Shown here: positions 16,866 to 24,710 of the stretch, piece after piece
Layout of the letters: each line of letters starts with the position of its first letter
How positions within the stretch are numbered: the first letter of the stretch is position 1
Source: Hoeflea sp. BAL378
Lineage (GTDB): Bacteria > Pseudomonadota > Alphaproteobacteria > Rhizobiales > Rhizobiaceae
DNA length: 64,000 bases
Assembly: GCF_000759435.1 (NCBI RefSeq)
Contig: NZ_JRJG01000030.1
Coordinates: 1-64,000 of the forward strand
Direction of reading: 5' to 3'
Notes under the pieces: generated by a model
The model's input: only the letters and a program-made list of their open reading frames with translations
Databases searched by the model: none
Told to the model about the DNA's origin: nothing
Position numbers and translations under genes: made by a program

Positions 16866-17795
16866 TTATCCAGCATTGAGTTCGTTTCCGGCGTTGGTTT
16901 TGCCCTGATAGGCGGTTGATGCGACGGGCGGTGGCGCGGTGCTTTCCATGTTGCGAAGCGCCAATGCCCGTCGTGGTGCGAAGGTTGATGCAAACTCGTT
17001 TGGTGTCTGCCAGTCGAGTTGCGAGTGCGGCCGGCTGCCATTGTAATCGAGCCGCCATTTGATCAGGCTTGTTCGGGCAGCGGTCAAGGATGAAAACAGT
17101 GTCTCATTGAGCAGTTCGTCCCGGAGGCGACCGTTGAAGCTCTCGATGAATCCGTTTTGCATTGGCTTTCCGGGGGCGATGTAGTGCCATTCGACCCTTG
17201 CCCGGTCGGCCCAGCCGAGGATCGCATTGCTGGTAAACTCGCTCCCATTGTCGCTGACAATCATCTTCGGCTTGCCACGCTCGGCGATGAGGCAATCCAA
17301 CTCACGGGCTACACGCAGCCCTGACAGTGATGTGTCCGCGACAAGCGCCAGGTTCTCACGCGTGCAATCATCGACGATGGCCAGAATCCGAAAGCGGCGA
17401 CCGTCCGTGAACTGATCGGAGACGAAGTCCAGTGACCAGCGCTGGTTCGGGCGCTGCGGGATCAACATGGGTGCTCGTGTCCCAATCGCCCGCTTTCGTC
17501 CGCCGCGACGGCGAACGGCAAGCTTCTCCTCCCGGTAGAGCCGAAACAGCTTCTTGTGGTTGACGACATGCCCCTCACGCTTGAGCATGACATGCAGTCG
17601 TCGGTCGCCGAAACGTCGGCGTTCTCTGGCAATCGCAATCATGCGCGCCCGAAGGTCGGCATCATCGCCTCGTCTGGTGCTGTATCTGACAGTCATGCGG
17701 CAGCAGCCGATGGCTTTACACGCCCGCCGTTCGCTCATCCCATGGTGCTCCATGAGATGGGCGACGGCTTTCCGCTCGGCAGCGGGCGTCACCAT
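16866..17795 (-). CDS. IS3-family transposase OrfB (DDE catalytic subunit)
   Basis: A 309-residue rve-domain transposase with an N-terminal HTH_21-like region (about 45-100) and the catalytic triad Asp123 (WSLDF), Asp182 (VSDNGSEF) and Glu218 (FIESFNG), with the 35-residue D-to-E spacing typical of IS3. It overlaps orfA by 7 bases. The junction AAAGAAATGG offers an A-rich slippage site, so a -1 frameshifted OrfAB fusion is expected, as in the family. The reading frame is intact and probably active. Confidence 0.9.
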   Translation of the reverse strand: MVTPAAERKAVAHLMEHHGMSERRACKAIGCCRMTVRYSTRRGDDADLRARMIAIARERRRFGDRRLHVMLKREGHVVNHKKLFRLYREEKLAVRRRGGRKRAIGTRAPMLIPQRPNQRWSLDFVSDQFTDGRRFRILAIVDDCTRENLALVADTSLSGLRVARELDCLIAERGKPKMIVSDNGSEFTSNAILGWADRARVEWHYIAPGKPMQNGFIESFNGRLRDELLNETLFSSLTAARTSLIKWRLDYNGSRPHSQLDWQTPNEFASTFAPRRALALRNMESTAPPPVASTAYQGKTNAGNELNAG

Positions 17796-18055
17796 TTCTT
17801 TCCCAGCAAGTCCTTCAGCGCCACATTATCGAGCATCGCATCGGCGAGCATCCGCTTGAGCTTGCCGTTCTCCTCCTCAAGAGCCCGGAGCCGCTTGGCC
17901 TCGGACACTTCCATTCCGCCAAACTTCGCTTTCCATTTGTAAATGCTGGCGTCGCTGACACCATGTTTGCGGCAGAGCTCCGAAACCGCAATCCCGGCCT
18001 CATGCTCCTTCAATATCCCGATAATCTGCTCTTCTGAAAAACGGCTACGCTTCAT
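17789..18055 (-). CDS. IS3-family transposase OrfA (HTH subunit)
   Basis: An 88-residue protein of the IS407-type OrfA family: a helix-turn-helix (about 8-45, [16 protein letters not shown] then [12 protein letters not shown]) followed by a coiled-coil segment (about 55-75, [17 protein letters not shown]). It binds the element ends and regulates OrfB. A mutated copy of the same gene start is found at 43090-43207, showing that the element type has moved in this genome before. Confidence 0.9.
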   Translation of the reverse strand: MKRSRFSEEQIIGILKEHEAGIAVSELCRKHGVSDASIYKWKAKFGGMEVSEAKRLRALEEENGKLKRMLADAMLDNVALKDLLGKKW

Positions 18056-18119
18056 GTCCTGGTCCTCTGATTAGGCCAGAACGAACTTCAAACTGGATTA
18101 GAGCGCGGGGGCAAGGTCA

Positions 18120-18215
18120 CTTTCCTGGAAAGGGCAGATGAAGCCCGAGCAGCTTGAGATCGAGCGGCTCCGTCGCGAAGTCACAAGGCTGAAGGCGGAG
18201 CGCGACTCCTTAGCT
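18120..18215 (+). pseudogene. Fragment of a different IS3-type OrfA
   Basis: The plus-strand ORF from ATG 18138 begins MKPEQLEIERLRREVTRLKA, the coiled-coil end of another IS3-family OrfA. Just upstream, TTTCCTGGAAAGGGCAG would encode the preceding FPGKGQ of that family with one base lost. After about residue 26 the similarity stops. The fragment directly abuts the right end of the complete IS, so the complete IS probably inserted into or recombined with it. Confidence 0.65.
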
Positions 18216-18287
18216 GGGACGCCAGGAACTCCTGTTTGCGCTTCGGTAGCAAAAACCGAATCTTCATACAAGTCTCTGTGCAATCAG

Positions 18288-18304
18288 GCCCCCGCAACCA
18301 AATC
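18288..18304 (+). repeat. Partial third copy of the tRNA-fMet 3' end
   Basis: GCCCCCGCAACCAAA matches the last bases of the tRNA and its immediate flank (30-44) exactly. It lies about 100 bases inside the right island repeat and lacks the T arm. It may be a remnant of an earlier or tandem insertion event at the same site. Confidence 0.5.
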
Positions 18305-18391
18305 ATACACACCAGCAAATACCTGCAGCCAGCGTCGCGGGCGCGAAAGCTGCGCTTCCGCCGGCGAGGCAGCTCCTCGTCCTCACCGACC

Positions 18392-18437
18392 ATAACCTGA
18401 AGGTCGCAGCTTAAAATCCTGCCCCCGAAACCAAAAT
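18392..18437 (+). repeat. Island-flanking direct repeat, right copy (attR-like)
   Basis: ATAACCTGAAGGTCGCAGCT...CCAAAAT repeats positions 1-46 with three substitutions, two in the T loop or stem and one in the acceptor strand. No tRNA 5' half precedes it, so it is not a functional tRNA. It marks the right end of the island. Confidence 0.8.
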
Positions 18438-18453
18438 CAATCCAAGCCCACTC

Positions 18454-18475
18454 AGCCCCCTTCGCGGGGCTTTTT
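18454..18475 (+). terminator. Rho-independent terminator, probably of the original tRNA-fMet locus
   Basis: AGCCCC/CTTCGC/GGGGCT forms a short GC-rich hairpin followed by TTTTT. It lies 17 bases after the right tRNA-like repeat, where the terminator of tRNA-fMet would be before island insertion. Confidence 0.75.
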
Positions 18476-18917
18476 GCGTTTCCAAGCCCCGGAAACCGCA
18501 ACTTCGCAAAGTCTGCGAGTTCCGCCGGTTGATCAATGAAGGCCGCGTTCCTCATGCCGCAGGAAAACGTCAGGATCGCCGCTAGATTGCCGCTAAGCAC
18601 GATCGCCTGTGTATCCCGGCACAGCGAGGATGTGCTGTTGTCGAACGTGACCTGAATGAAGCCCTGCCAGATGACCCCCTACAGATAATCGCCCACCCCA
18701 GAGCGTGACCGGCGCCGGCAGCCAGACTGTTCGTCCGGTTCGTCGCGGGGTTGAACACCAGACATGCGCATCTCCCGACAGTGCAGGATATGCATTGATG
18801 GCGTGCAGTCTGGCGACTTGTTGCTGTTCTTGCACGTGTTAACGTTCCCGAAATGGACAGGCTGGCGGTCTTGGAGGAGATCTTGATCGCAGATGCCAGC
18901 TCTCCATGGAGGACCTG
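18476..18917. other. Intergenic region with possible decayed coding remnant
   Basis: No intact gene is seen. On the minus strand between about 18840 and 18560, broken frames read pieces such as FNPATN, GAGHALGW and NLAAILTF. These faintly recall beta-propeller proteins of the SMP-30 / streptogramin-lyase type, but frames change and stops intervene. I treat this as a possible relic only. The last part should contain the promoter of the downstream operon; no clear elements are seen. Confidence 0.35.
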
Positions 18918-19577
18918 ATGAAGCTTGTCACATTCCTGAAGCGCCGCCCGGATATGACCCGCGACGCCTTTGTCGAGCGTTGGCTGACCAAGCACGCGCC
19001 GATGGCGGCGGTCTTCCCGGGCCTGCGAAAATACACGCTTTCGGGCTCCTGCGGGCCGGAAAGCGAAGCGGATGCGTTTGCCGAATTGTGGTTCGACGAC
19101 AGGCAAGCCTGCCAGGCCGCATACAGCTCGGAAGTGGGTCGCTCGGGGTCGGGAGACGCCAATGCCTATACCTCGCGCCGCGCCCAGGCCCTTCTCGACG
19201 AAGTCTGGCTGACGCCGGATGTCGGGCGGGTCGGCGAGAAAGTCGTCCTCGCGGTCAAGCGGCCGGAGCAGACCGCGCGACAGGATTTTGTCGCCTGGTG
19301 GCAGGGTGAGGTCGGCAGGCAGGTGGCGCCGCTGATCGGCGAGCGCCAGGCGCGTCTGTGCTTCGATCGCGTGGGGCTGGTTCTCAACTCCGACCCGCAA
19401 AGCAGCGACGGGCTGAGGCGGGCCGAAGGAGAAGTCGACGGGCTTCTGGAAATCTGGACGTCGCCAAATGAGAGCCCCGAGAGTGTCGCCACCCGGCTCG
19501 AGCCATTCCTGGCATCAATCCGGTCCCTCGGAATCAGGGCCGAACTGCTCATGCTCCGTGAAAACCGGATCGTTTGA
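18918..19577 (+). CDS. EthD-domain protein (dimeric alpha-beta barrel)
   Basis: A 219-residue protein beginning MKLVTFLKRRPDMTRDAFVE, the signature start of EthD-type ferredoxin-like barrels. A second similar unit begins near residue 100 (EKVVLAVKRPEQTARQDFVA), so it is a fused tandem dimer. ATG 18918 is preferred over the in-frame ATG 18906 because GGAGG lies 5 bases upstream of it. EthD proteins accompany catabolic oxidations of ethers, aromatics or polyketide-like compounds, usually as small isomerase-like or accessory enzymes. It heads an operon with a PRISE-type reductase, a cupin and a TRAP transporter. The substrate is unknown. Confidence 0.75.
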   Translation: MKLVTFLKRRPDMTRDAFVERWLTKHAPMAAVFPGLRKYTLSGSCGPESEADAFAELWFDDRQACQAAYSSEVGRSGSGDANAYTSRRAQALLDEVWLTPDVGRVGEKVVLAVKRPEQTARQDFVAWWQGEVGRQVAPLIGERQARLCFDRVGLVLNSDPQSSDGLRRAEGEVDGLLEIWTSPNESPESVATRLEPFLASIRSLGIRAELLMLRENRIV

Positions 19578-19593
19578 ACATCTGTAAAGGGTA

Positions 19594-20661
19594 ATGAAGA
19601 CAATGCCGCAAAAGACCGCCCTCATTCTCGGCGCCACCGGCGTCTCCGGACGATCGCTGCTCACGCATCTGACATCCAAAGATGACTGGAAGGTCATCGG
19701 CGCCTCCCGCCGCGCTCCGGACTTCAGGACATCGGCCGAGCATGTGGCCGTCGATCTTTCGGACCCGGCGGATGCAAAGCGCGCCTTCGCGGGTCTCAAG
19801 GACGTCACCCATGTCTTCTCGACCGCCTATGTCAGCCGGCCGGACTGGAACTGGGCCGATCACAGGCTTCCCAACATCACGATCCTGAAGAACGCGATCG
19901 ACGCGATCGAGCCGGTTGCCAAGGGCCTCGAGCACGTCTGCCTTCTGCAGGGCACCAAATATTACGGCCAGCATCTGGGCCCCTTCAAGAACCCGGCCCG
20001 CGAAGACGATCCCCGTCACATGCCGCCGAACTTTTACTTCGATCAGCAGGATCTGCTGATCGAGCGCAGCGAAGGCAAGGCCTGGAGCTGGTCATGCGCC
20101 CGGCCGCATGTGATTTGCGGGCTGGCGCTCGGAAACCCGCTGAACCTGATCTCGGTCCTGGGCGTCTATGCGACGATATCAAAGGAACTGGGCGTTCCGC
20201 TCAGGTTTCCGGGAAAGCCGGGCGCGTTCGAGACGATCTACCAGGCGACGGATGCGGGGCTTTTGGCCCGCGCCATGGAATGGATGGCGATCACACCGTC
20301 CTGCGCAGGCGAGGCCTTCAACATCACCAATGGCGACTTCTTCCGCTACAAGCACCTCTGGCCGAAGATCGCCGACTATTTCGGCATCGAAGCCGGGCCG
20401 CCACAGCAGATCGACCTCGTCACGTTCATGAGCGACAAGACCGAACTGTGGGACCGCATCGTCAAGAAACACGGGCTGCAGGACAATCCCTACGCCCGCG
20501 TGGCGGATTGGAACTTCGCCAACTACGCGTTTTCCAATGACTGGGACGTGATGTCGGATACCACCAAATGCCGGAAGCACGGCTTTCTCGAGTTCATCGA
20601 CACGCACCAGATGTTCCTGGATCAGTTCGATCAGTTCCGTGCCGCCAAGATCATCCCCTGA
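19594..20661 (+). CDS. PRISE-type SDR reductase (progesterone 5-beta-reductase / iridoid-synthase-like)
   Basis: A 355-residue extended SDR with the nucleotide motif GATGVSG (13-19). The family signature GTKYYGQHLGPF (Lys122) and NFYFDQQD (Tyr148) resemble the GTKHYxGPF and NFYY motifs of plant and bacterial progesterone-5-beta-reductase/iridoid-synthase-like (PRISE) enzymes. Members reduce the C=C bond of enones with NADPH. The gene follows the EthD gene by 16 bases and precedes a cupin gene by 17. It is probably a reduction or epimerisation step in degrading an unsaturated carbonyl compound imported by the TRAP system downstream. Confidence 0.7.
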   Translation: MKTMPQKTALILGATGVSGRSLLTHLTSKDDWKVIGASRRAPDFRTSAEHVAVDLSDPADAKRAFAGLKDVTHVFSTAYVSRPDWNWADHRLPNITILKNAIDAIEPVAKGLEHVCLLQGTKYYGQHLGPFKNPAREDDPRHMPPNFYFDQQDLLIERSEGKAWSWSCARPHVICGLALGNPLNLISVLGVYATISKELGVPLRFPGKPGAFETIYQATDAGLLARAMEWMAITPSCAGEAFNITNGDFFRYKHLWPKIADYFGIEAGPPQQIDLVTFMSDKTELWDRIVKKHGLQDNPYARVADWNFANYAFSNDWDVMSDTTKCRKHGFLEFIDTHQMFLDQFDQFRAAKIIP

Positions 20662-20678
20662 GCTTTCGAGGTTGTGAC

Positions 20679-21059
20679 ATGAGCCCTGACCAGCATCCAG
20701 ACCCCATTCGGCGCGAGTTCGAAGACAATCACTTAAACGGCAATGTCGGATCCACCCTTGTCTCGGAGACGGACAGGCTTCGCGTCTGGCACATCGCCCT
20801 GCCGCCCGGCGAGAGGCTTCCGGTGCACAAGCATGTGCTCGACTACTTCTGGACAGCCCTCAGCGAGGGGAAGAGCCGGTCTCACTACATGGACGGCCAG
20901 GTGACCGAACACGAATACGCCGTCGGCGAAACCAAACATTTCGAGTTCGGCCGCGGCGAATTCATGATGCATGACCTTGAGAACATCGGAGATACGGAAC
21001 TCCGCTTCGTCACGGTCGAAATGAAGAACGGAGAAAACGAGCCGCTTGAAGTCAACTGA
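20679..21059 (+). CDS. Cupin-domain protein
   Basis: A 126-residue single-domain beta-barrel with a cupin-1-like motif around residues 40-60 (LPPGERLPVHKHVLDYFW) and a second strand set near 85-110. One His pair (HKH) is visible, but the full four-ligand set is not obvious, so metal binding is unsure. ATG 20679 starts 17 bases after the previous stop; an in-frame upstream start would lie inside the reductase gene. Likely roles are isomerase, small dioxygenase or ligand-binding accessory in the same pathway. Confidence 0.65.
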   Translation: MSPDQHPDPIRREFEDNHLNGNVGSTLVSETDRLRVWHIALPPGERLPVHKHVLDYFWTALSEGKSRSHYMDGQVTEHEYAVGETKHFEFGRGEFMMHDLENIGDTELRFVTVEMKNGENEPLEVN

Positions 21060-21110
21060 GGCAGAGACCCATGGAGGAGTGGGCCTGCAACACAACGGGA
21101 GGAAGCTATC

Positions 21111-22112
21111 ATGATTACTCGGAAATTATTCTGCCTGTGCCTGGCGGCGACCATGGCGATGCCCTTTGGCGTCGCTGTGGCCCAGGAGACGTTCGAATTC
21201 CGGCTGGCGAGTTTCGCCAATGACGGAGACTCGTTCGGCCAGGCGCAGACCAAGTTTGCGGAAGAACTCGCAACACGCAGTGGCGGGCGGATACGGGTCT
21301 CGATCTTCAACAACAATTCGCTCGGGTCGAACCGCGAGGCGATCGAGATGGCGACCATGAACAGCGTCGACTTCGTCGTCACCGGCGTCTCCCATGCCAC
21401 GCGCTATGCGCCCGCTTTGGACGCGGTCATGCTGCCCTATCTCTGGGAGAGCCGTGAAGACATGTTCGAGGCCCTCGATGGTGAAACCGGCGACAGGCTG
21501 GACGGCACCCTGGAAAGCCAAGGCCTCTCCATCATCGGCTGGTGGGACAACGGTTTCCGGCACGTCTCCAACAACCGGCAGCCGATCACCCAGCCGGGCG
21601 ACATCGCGGGGCTCAAGCTGCGCACCCTGCCGTCGGCCGTCCAGGTCGAATTCTTCCGGCAACTGGGCGCCATCCCCACGCCGATGGATTTCTCCGAACT
21701 GCTTCCGGCGCTCCGCCAGGGCATTATCGACGGCCAGGAGAACCCGCCCGCGGTCGTCTATCCCTACCAGATCTACGAAGCGCAGAAATACTACTCGCTG
21801 ACCGGGCACGTGAATGAGCCCATGCTGCTGCTGGCCAGCGATGCCGCGATCGGCCGGCTCCCGGACGATCTGAAGACGGTGGTCGACGAAGCCGCTGCTT
21901 CGGCCAGCGAATTCCAGCGCCAGCTCAATGACGAGCGGACCGAGGAACTCATGGCCGGCATCCGCGCCGAAATGGAGGTCAACGAGGTTCCCGAAGAAAC
22001 CCTGGCGGCGTTCCGCAAGGTTGCGGTCTCCGTCTACGAAAAGGCCTATGAAGGCATGGGTCCCGAAGGCGAAGCCATCGTACGTGCGATCCTGGAAAAG
22101 CGGTCGCAGTAA
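21111..22112 (+). CDS. TRAP transporter solute-binding protein (DctP family)
   Basis: A 333-residue periplasmic binding protein with a Sec signal peptide (about 1-25, cleavage near AVA-QE). DctP-family landmarks include GGRIRVSIFNNNSLG, GWWDNGFRHVSNN, PGDIAGLKLR and the ligand-contact segment ELLPALRQGIIDGQENP. It delivers a substrate, usually a carboxylate, to the DctQM permease encoded two genes downstream. A ribosome binding site GGGAGG precedes ATG 21111. A strong hairpin follows the gene (22132-22158). Confidence 0.9.
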   Translation: MITRKLFCLCLAATMAMPFGVAVAQETFEFRLASFANDGDSFGQAQTKFAEELATRSGGRIRVSIFNNNSLGSNREAIEMATMNSVDFVVTGVSHATRYAPALDAVMLPYLWESREDMFEALDGETGDRLDGTLESQGLSIIGWWDNGFRHVSNNRQPITQPGDIAGLKLRTLPSAVQVEFFRQLGAIPTPMDFSELLPALRQGIIDGQENPPAVVYPYQIYEAQKYYSLTGHVNEPMLLLASDAAIGRLPDDLKTVVDEAAASASEFQRQLNDERTEELMAGIRAEMEVNEVPEETLAAFRKVAVSVYEKAYEGMGPEGEAIVRAILEKRSQ

Positions 22113-22131
22113 GCGGTAGGAAGACGATAGT

Positions 22132-22158
22132 GAGCAGCGCCACCTTTCGGCGCTGCTC
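22132..22158 (+). promoter_or_regulatory. Intra-operon hairpin downstream of the TRAP binding-protein gene
   Basis: GAGCAGCGCC (22132-22141) pairs perfectly with GGCGCTGCTC (22149-22158) around a 7-base loop. There is no long U tract (CACTTTTG follows). Such hairpins between binding-protein and permease genes commonly stabilise the upstream message or attenuate the downstream one, giving excess binding protein. Confidence 0.65.
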
Positions 22159-22181
22159 CACTTTTGCCAGGGAGTATTCAA

Positions 22182-22940
22182 GTGTCGGCAGATTTCAAGG
22201 TTGCAGTGGTTTCCGGCGCCGGCCGCGGCATAGCCAAGAACGTGGCGCTTGCCCTGGTCCGGTCAGGCTACGCGGTTGCGGTGCTGGACATCGACGAACA
22301 GAGCGCGCGCGAAACCGTCGCGGAAGCGATCGCGCTCGGCGGCCAGGCGATCGCCTGCCCTGCCGACATCTCGAACGAGACCCATGTGGAGCAGGCGATC
22401 GCAGCCGTGCTGGATCGCTGGGATCGGATCGACCTCCTGGTCAATGCCGCCGGCTCGCACGGGATGGGCTTCCGGAAAACCCACGAGACGCCCCTGGACG
22501 AGTGGCAACACGTCCTGGCGTCCAATCTGACCGGCTATTTCCTGTGCGCAAAGCACTGCCTGGCCACAATGATGCGCCAGAAATCCGGCCGCATCATCAA
22601 CTTCTCCTCCAATGCGGGACGGAGTGTCAGCCCGTTGCTCGGCGCGTCCTACACGGCGGCGAAGGCGGGCGTGATCGGCCTGACGCGGCATCTGGCCCAT
22701 GAGTATGCGTCCCATGGCATTCTGGTGAACACAATCGCTCCGGGTCCTGTCGATGGCGAACGGGTCGACAAGCTGCTTCAGGAGCGCGGGGGAAGCAAGG
22801 AACTCGCGCGCAGTATCCCCCTGGGAAGGCTGGCGACGGAAGACGATGTCAGGGACGTCGTGCTGTTTCTGGCCTCCGATGCCTCGCGTTTCATGACGGG
22901 CGCGATCCTGGATGTGAACGGCGGATATGTATTGGCATGA
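22182..22940 (+). CDS. Short-chain dehydrogenase/reductase
   Basis: A 252-residue classical SDR: cofactor motif SGAGRGIAK (about 11-19), NAAG (88-91), catalytic Ser near 142, Tyr157 and Lys161 (YTAAK). The Asp at the end of beta-2 (VLDID) suggests NAD preference. The GTG at 22182 is chosen because AGGGAG lies about 9 bases upstream; the longer TTG-started frame begins before that site. The gene sits between the TRAP binding-protein and permease genes and overlaps the small permease start. It probably oxidises or reduces the imported compound or an intermediate. Confidence 0.85.
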   Translation: MSADFKVAVVSGAGRGIAKNVALALVRSGYAVAVLDIDEQSARETVAEAIALGGQAIACPADISNETHVEQAIAAVLDRWDRIDLLVNAAGSHGMGFRKTHETPLDEWQHVLASNLTGYFLCAKHCLATMMRQKSGRIINFSSNAGRSVSPLLGASYTAAKAGVIGLTRHLAHEYASHGILVNTIAPGPVDGERVDKLLQERGGSKELARSIPLGRLATEDDVRDVVLFLASDASRFMTGAILDVNGGYVLA

Positions 22941-23424
22941 CCCGATGATGCGGCGCCTCGAAAAACTCATTGAAATCGTCGTCATCGCGATGATGGCCAT
23001 CGTCGCCCTCACGATCATGTCGGAGGTCGCCGCCCGCACCTTTTTCGCGACCTCGCTGATCGTTTCGGAAGAACTGAGCCGCTATCTCATGATCTGGACC
23101 GCCATGCTGTCTGTCGCATTGGTCGCCAGGGAGAACGGCCATATCCGCATCAGCATGGTCACCGACACGTTGGGCCCGAAAGCCAGGCTGTTTGTCGCCA
23201 CCGTCTCGGATCTGGCTGTCATCGGCTTTCTGCTGGTTCTGATGATCTACTCGGTCCTGCAGATGCCGCGCCTGGCAAACCAGGGCACCGTGACGCTGGG
23301 TCTCAACATGGCCTGGGTCTACGCCGCCATGCCGGTCGGCGCCGCTCTGACGATCCTGTTCGTCGCGCGCCGATGCTGGGTTCGCCTCACGGGCGCGCCG
23401 GATACCGAGGATTCGCCGCTATGA
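22927..23424 (+). CDS. TRAP transporter small permease (DctQ family)
   Basis: A 165-residue protein with four predicted membrane segments (about 13-35, 48-66, 88-110 and 130-150) and the family motif ENGHIRI between the second and third. ATG 22927 overlaps the SDR end; ATG 22945 is an alternative. Its stop overlaps the large-permease start (ATGA). It forms the membrane complex with the DctM protein that follows. Confidence 0.85.
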   Translation: MYWHDPMMRRLEKLIEIVVIAMMAIVALTIMSEVAARTFFATSLIVSEELSRYLMIWTAMLSVALVARENGHIRISMVTDTLGPKARLFVATVSDLAVIGFLLVLMIYSVLQMPRLANQGTVTLGLNMAWVYAAMPVGAALTILFVARRCWVRLTGAPDTEDSPL

Positions 23425-24707
23425 TGGCCATCTGGCTCACCGTCTTCTTCGTTGTCCTGGCCCTCGGCGTGCCTGTCGCCTTCACGCTCGGCCTCGTCGG
23501 CATCGGGATGCTTCTGAGCAGCGACCGCATGTCGCTCGATGTCCTGCCCACCGTCATTTTCGGCGGCATGGACTCGTTTCCGCTGCTTGCGATCCCTCTC
23601 TTCATCATGGCCGGGGATCTGCTGGCGCGATCCCAGATGCTCGATCAGATGATCGGGTTCGCTAAAGCGCTGGTGGGACCGCTTCCCGGCGGCCTTGCCC
23701 ATGTGAACATCGGCTCGAGCATGCTGTTCGGCGGGGTCACCGGGGTCGCCGTGGCCGATACGGCGGCCGTCGGCTCGACGCTCGTGCCGGCAATGGTGAA
23801 AGAGGGCTACAAGCCGGGCTTCGCCGCAGCCATTACGGCGGCCTCGTCGGTGATGGGGGCGATCATTCCGCCAAGCGTTGCGATGCTGATCATCGTCTAT
23901 ATCTACGGGGGCGGGCTATCGGTCGGAAAGCTCTTCCTTGCGGGCGCGGTTCCCGGCATTCTGATCGGTCTGGCGCTGATGCTGACCGTTGCCATCATGG
24001 CGCCGCTGCGCGGCTTCCCGCGCGGGCAGGGCTCCTGGTCGCTGAGCGAGATCCTCCGCGAGTTCAGGGGCGCGGCCCTCGGCCTGATGGTTCCCGTCAT
24101 TGTCATCGGGGGGATCATCGGCGGCTGGTTCACGGCAACCGAAGCCGGAGCCATCGCCGTCGCCTATTCGCTGCTCGTCGGCACCCTCATTCTGAGGAAG
24201 CTCACCCTGTCGGACATCGGCGCGGCGCTGCTCACGAGCGCAAAGATGAGCGGCGTGGTCTTCATCCTTCTGGCAACCGCGAAACTGATTGCCTGGCTGC
24301 TGGTCCTCAACGGCATTCCGCAGTCCCTGGCCGCGGCTCTCGAACCTCTGGTCTCCTCTCCCCAGGCCTTCCTGGTCGGTACGGTGGTTCTGCTGCTGCT
24401 GCTGGGCATGGTCATGGAGGGCGTGGCCGCGATGATCATGGTCGTCCCCATTCTGGCCCCCATGGCGGTGCGTTTCGGGGTCGACCCGCATCATCTTGCC
24501 CTTGTGGTTGTCATGACCGTCCAGGTCGCGCTGATCACCCCGCCCGTTGCGCTCGGCCTCTTCATCGTCGCTCCCTTCGCGGGCTGCAGCCTGAAGGAGG
24601 CCTCGATCGAGGTGGTGCCATTGATTGCCGCGATCGCGTCCATTATCCTGCTCGTCGTGTTCGTGCCTGACGTGGCCATGTGGCTTCCCGAGGCGCTTGG
24701 GTATTGA
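23421..24707 (+). CDS. TRAP transporter large permease (DctM family)
   Basis: A 428-residue polytopic protein (about 12 membrane segments) with DctM landmarks: PLLAIPLFIMAGDLL, GSSMLFGGVTGVAVAD, ITAASSVMGAIIPPSV and TPPVALGLF near the end. ATG 23421 is taken because it overlaps the DctQ stop as ATGA; a longer in-frame extension runs back into that gene and is not coding. It uses a cation gradient to import the ligand delivered by the DctP protein encoded at 21111-22112. Confidence 0.9.
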   Translation: MMAIWLTVFFVVLALGVPVAFTLGLVGIGMLLSSDRMSLDVLPTVIFGGMDSFPLLAIPLFIMAGDLLARSQMLDQMIGFAKALVGPLPGGLAHVNIGSSMLFGGVTGVAVADTAAVGSTLVPAMVKEGYKPGFAAAITAASSVMGAIIPPSVAMLIIVYIYGGGLSVGKLFLAGAVPGILIGLALMLTVAIMAPLRGFPRGQGSWSLSEILREFRGAALGLMVPVIVIGGIIGGWFTATEAGAIAVAYSLLVGTLILRKLTLSDIGAALLTSAKMSGVVFILLATAKLIAWLLVLNGIPQSLAAALEPLVSSPQAFLVGTVVLLLLLGMVMEGVAAMIMVVPILAPMAVRFGVDPHHLALVVVMTVQVALITPPVALGLFIVAPFAGCSLKEASIEVVPLIAAIASIILLVVFVPDVAMWLPEALGY

Positions 24708-24710
24708 CCG

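Larger units (their letters stand above)
16848..18119 (-). mobile_element. IS3-family insertion sequence, IS407-like
   Basis: This is a 1272-bp element with terminal inverted repeats beginning TGACCTTGCCCCC: the left end is 16848-16860 and the right end is its complement at 18107-18119. Further matching bases (ATCCAG) occur deeper in both ends. It carries overlapping orfA and orfB on the minus strand, both intact. The four bases outside each end (GTTC and CTTT) do not match, so no target duplication is visible. That suggests a later rearrangement across one end. It lies between the island recombinase and the right island boundary. Confidence 0.85.

Noticed and set aside
18391-18437. A second functional tRNA-fMet gene
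   Set aside because: No 5' half precedes the sequence, and substitutions hit the T stem and acceptor strand, so it is only a boundary repeat.
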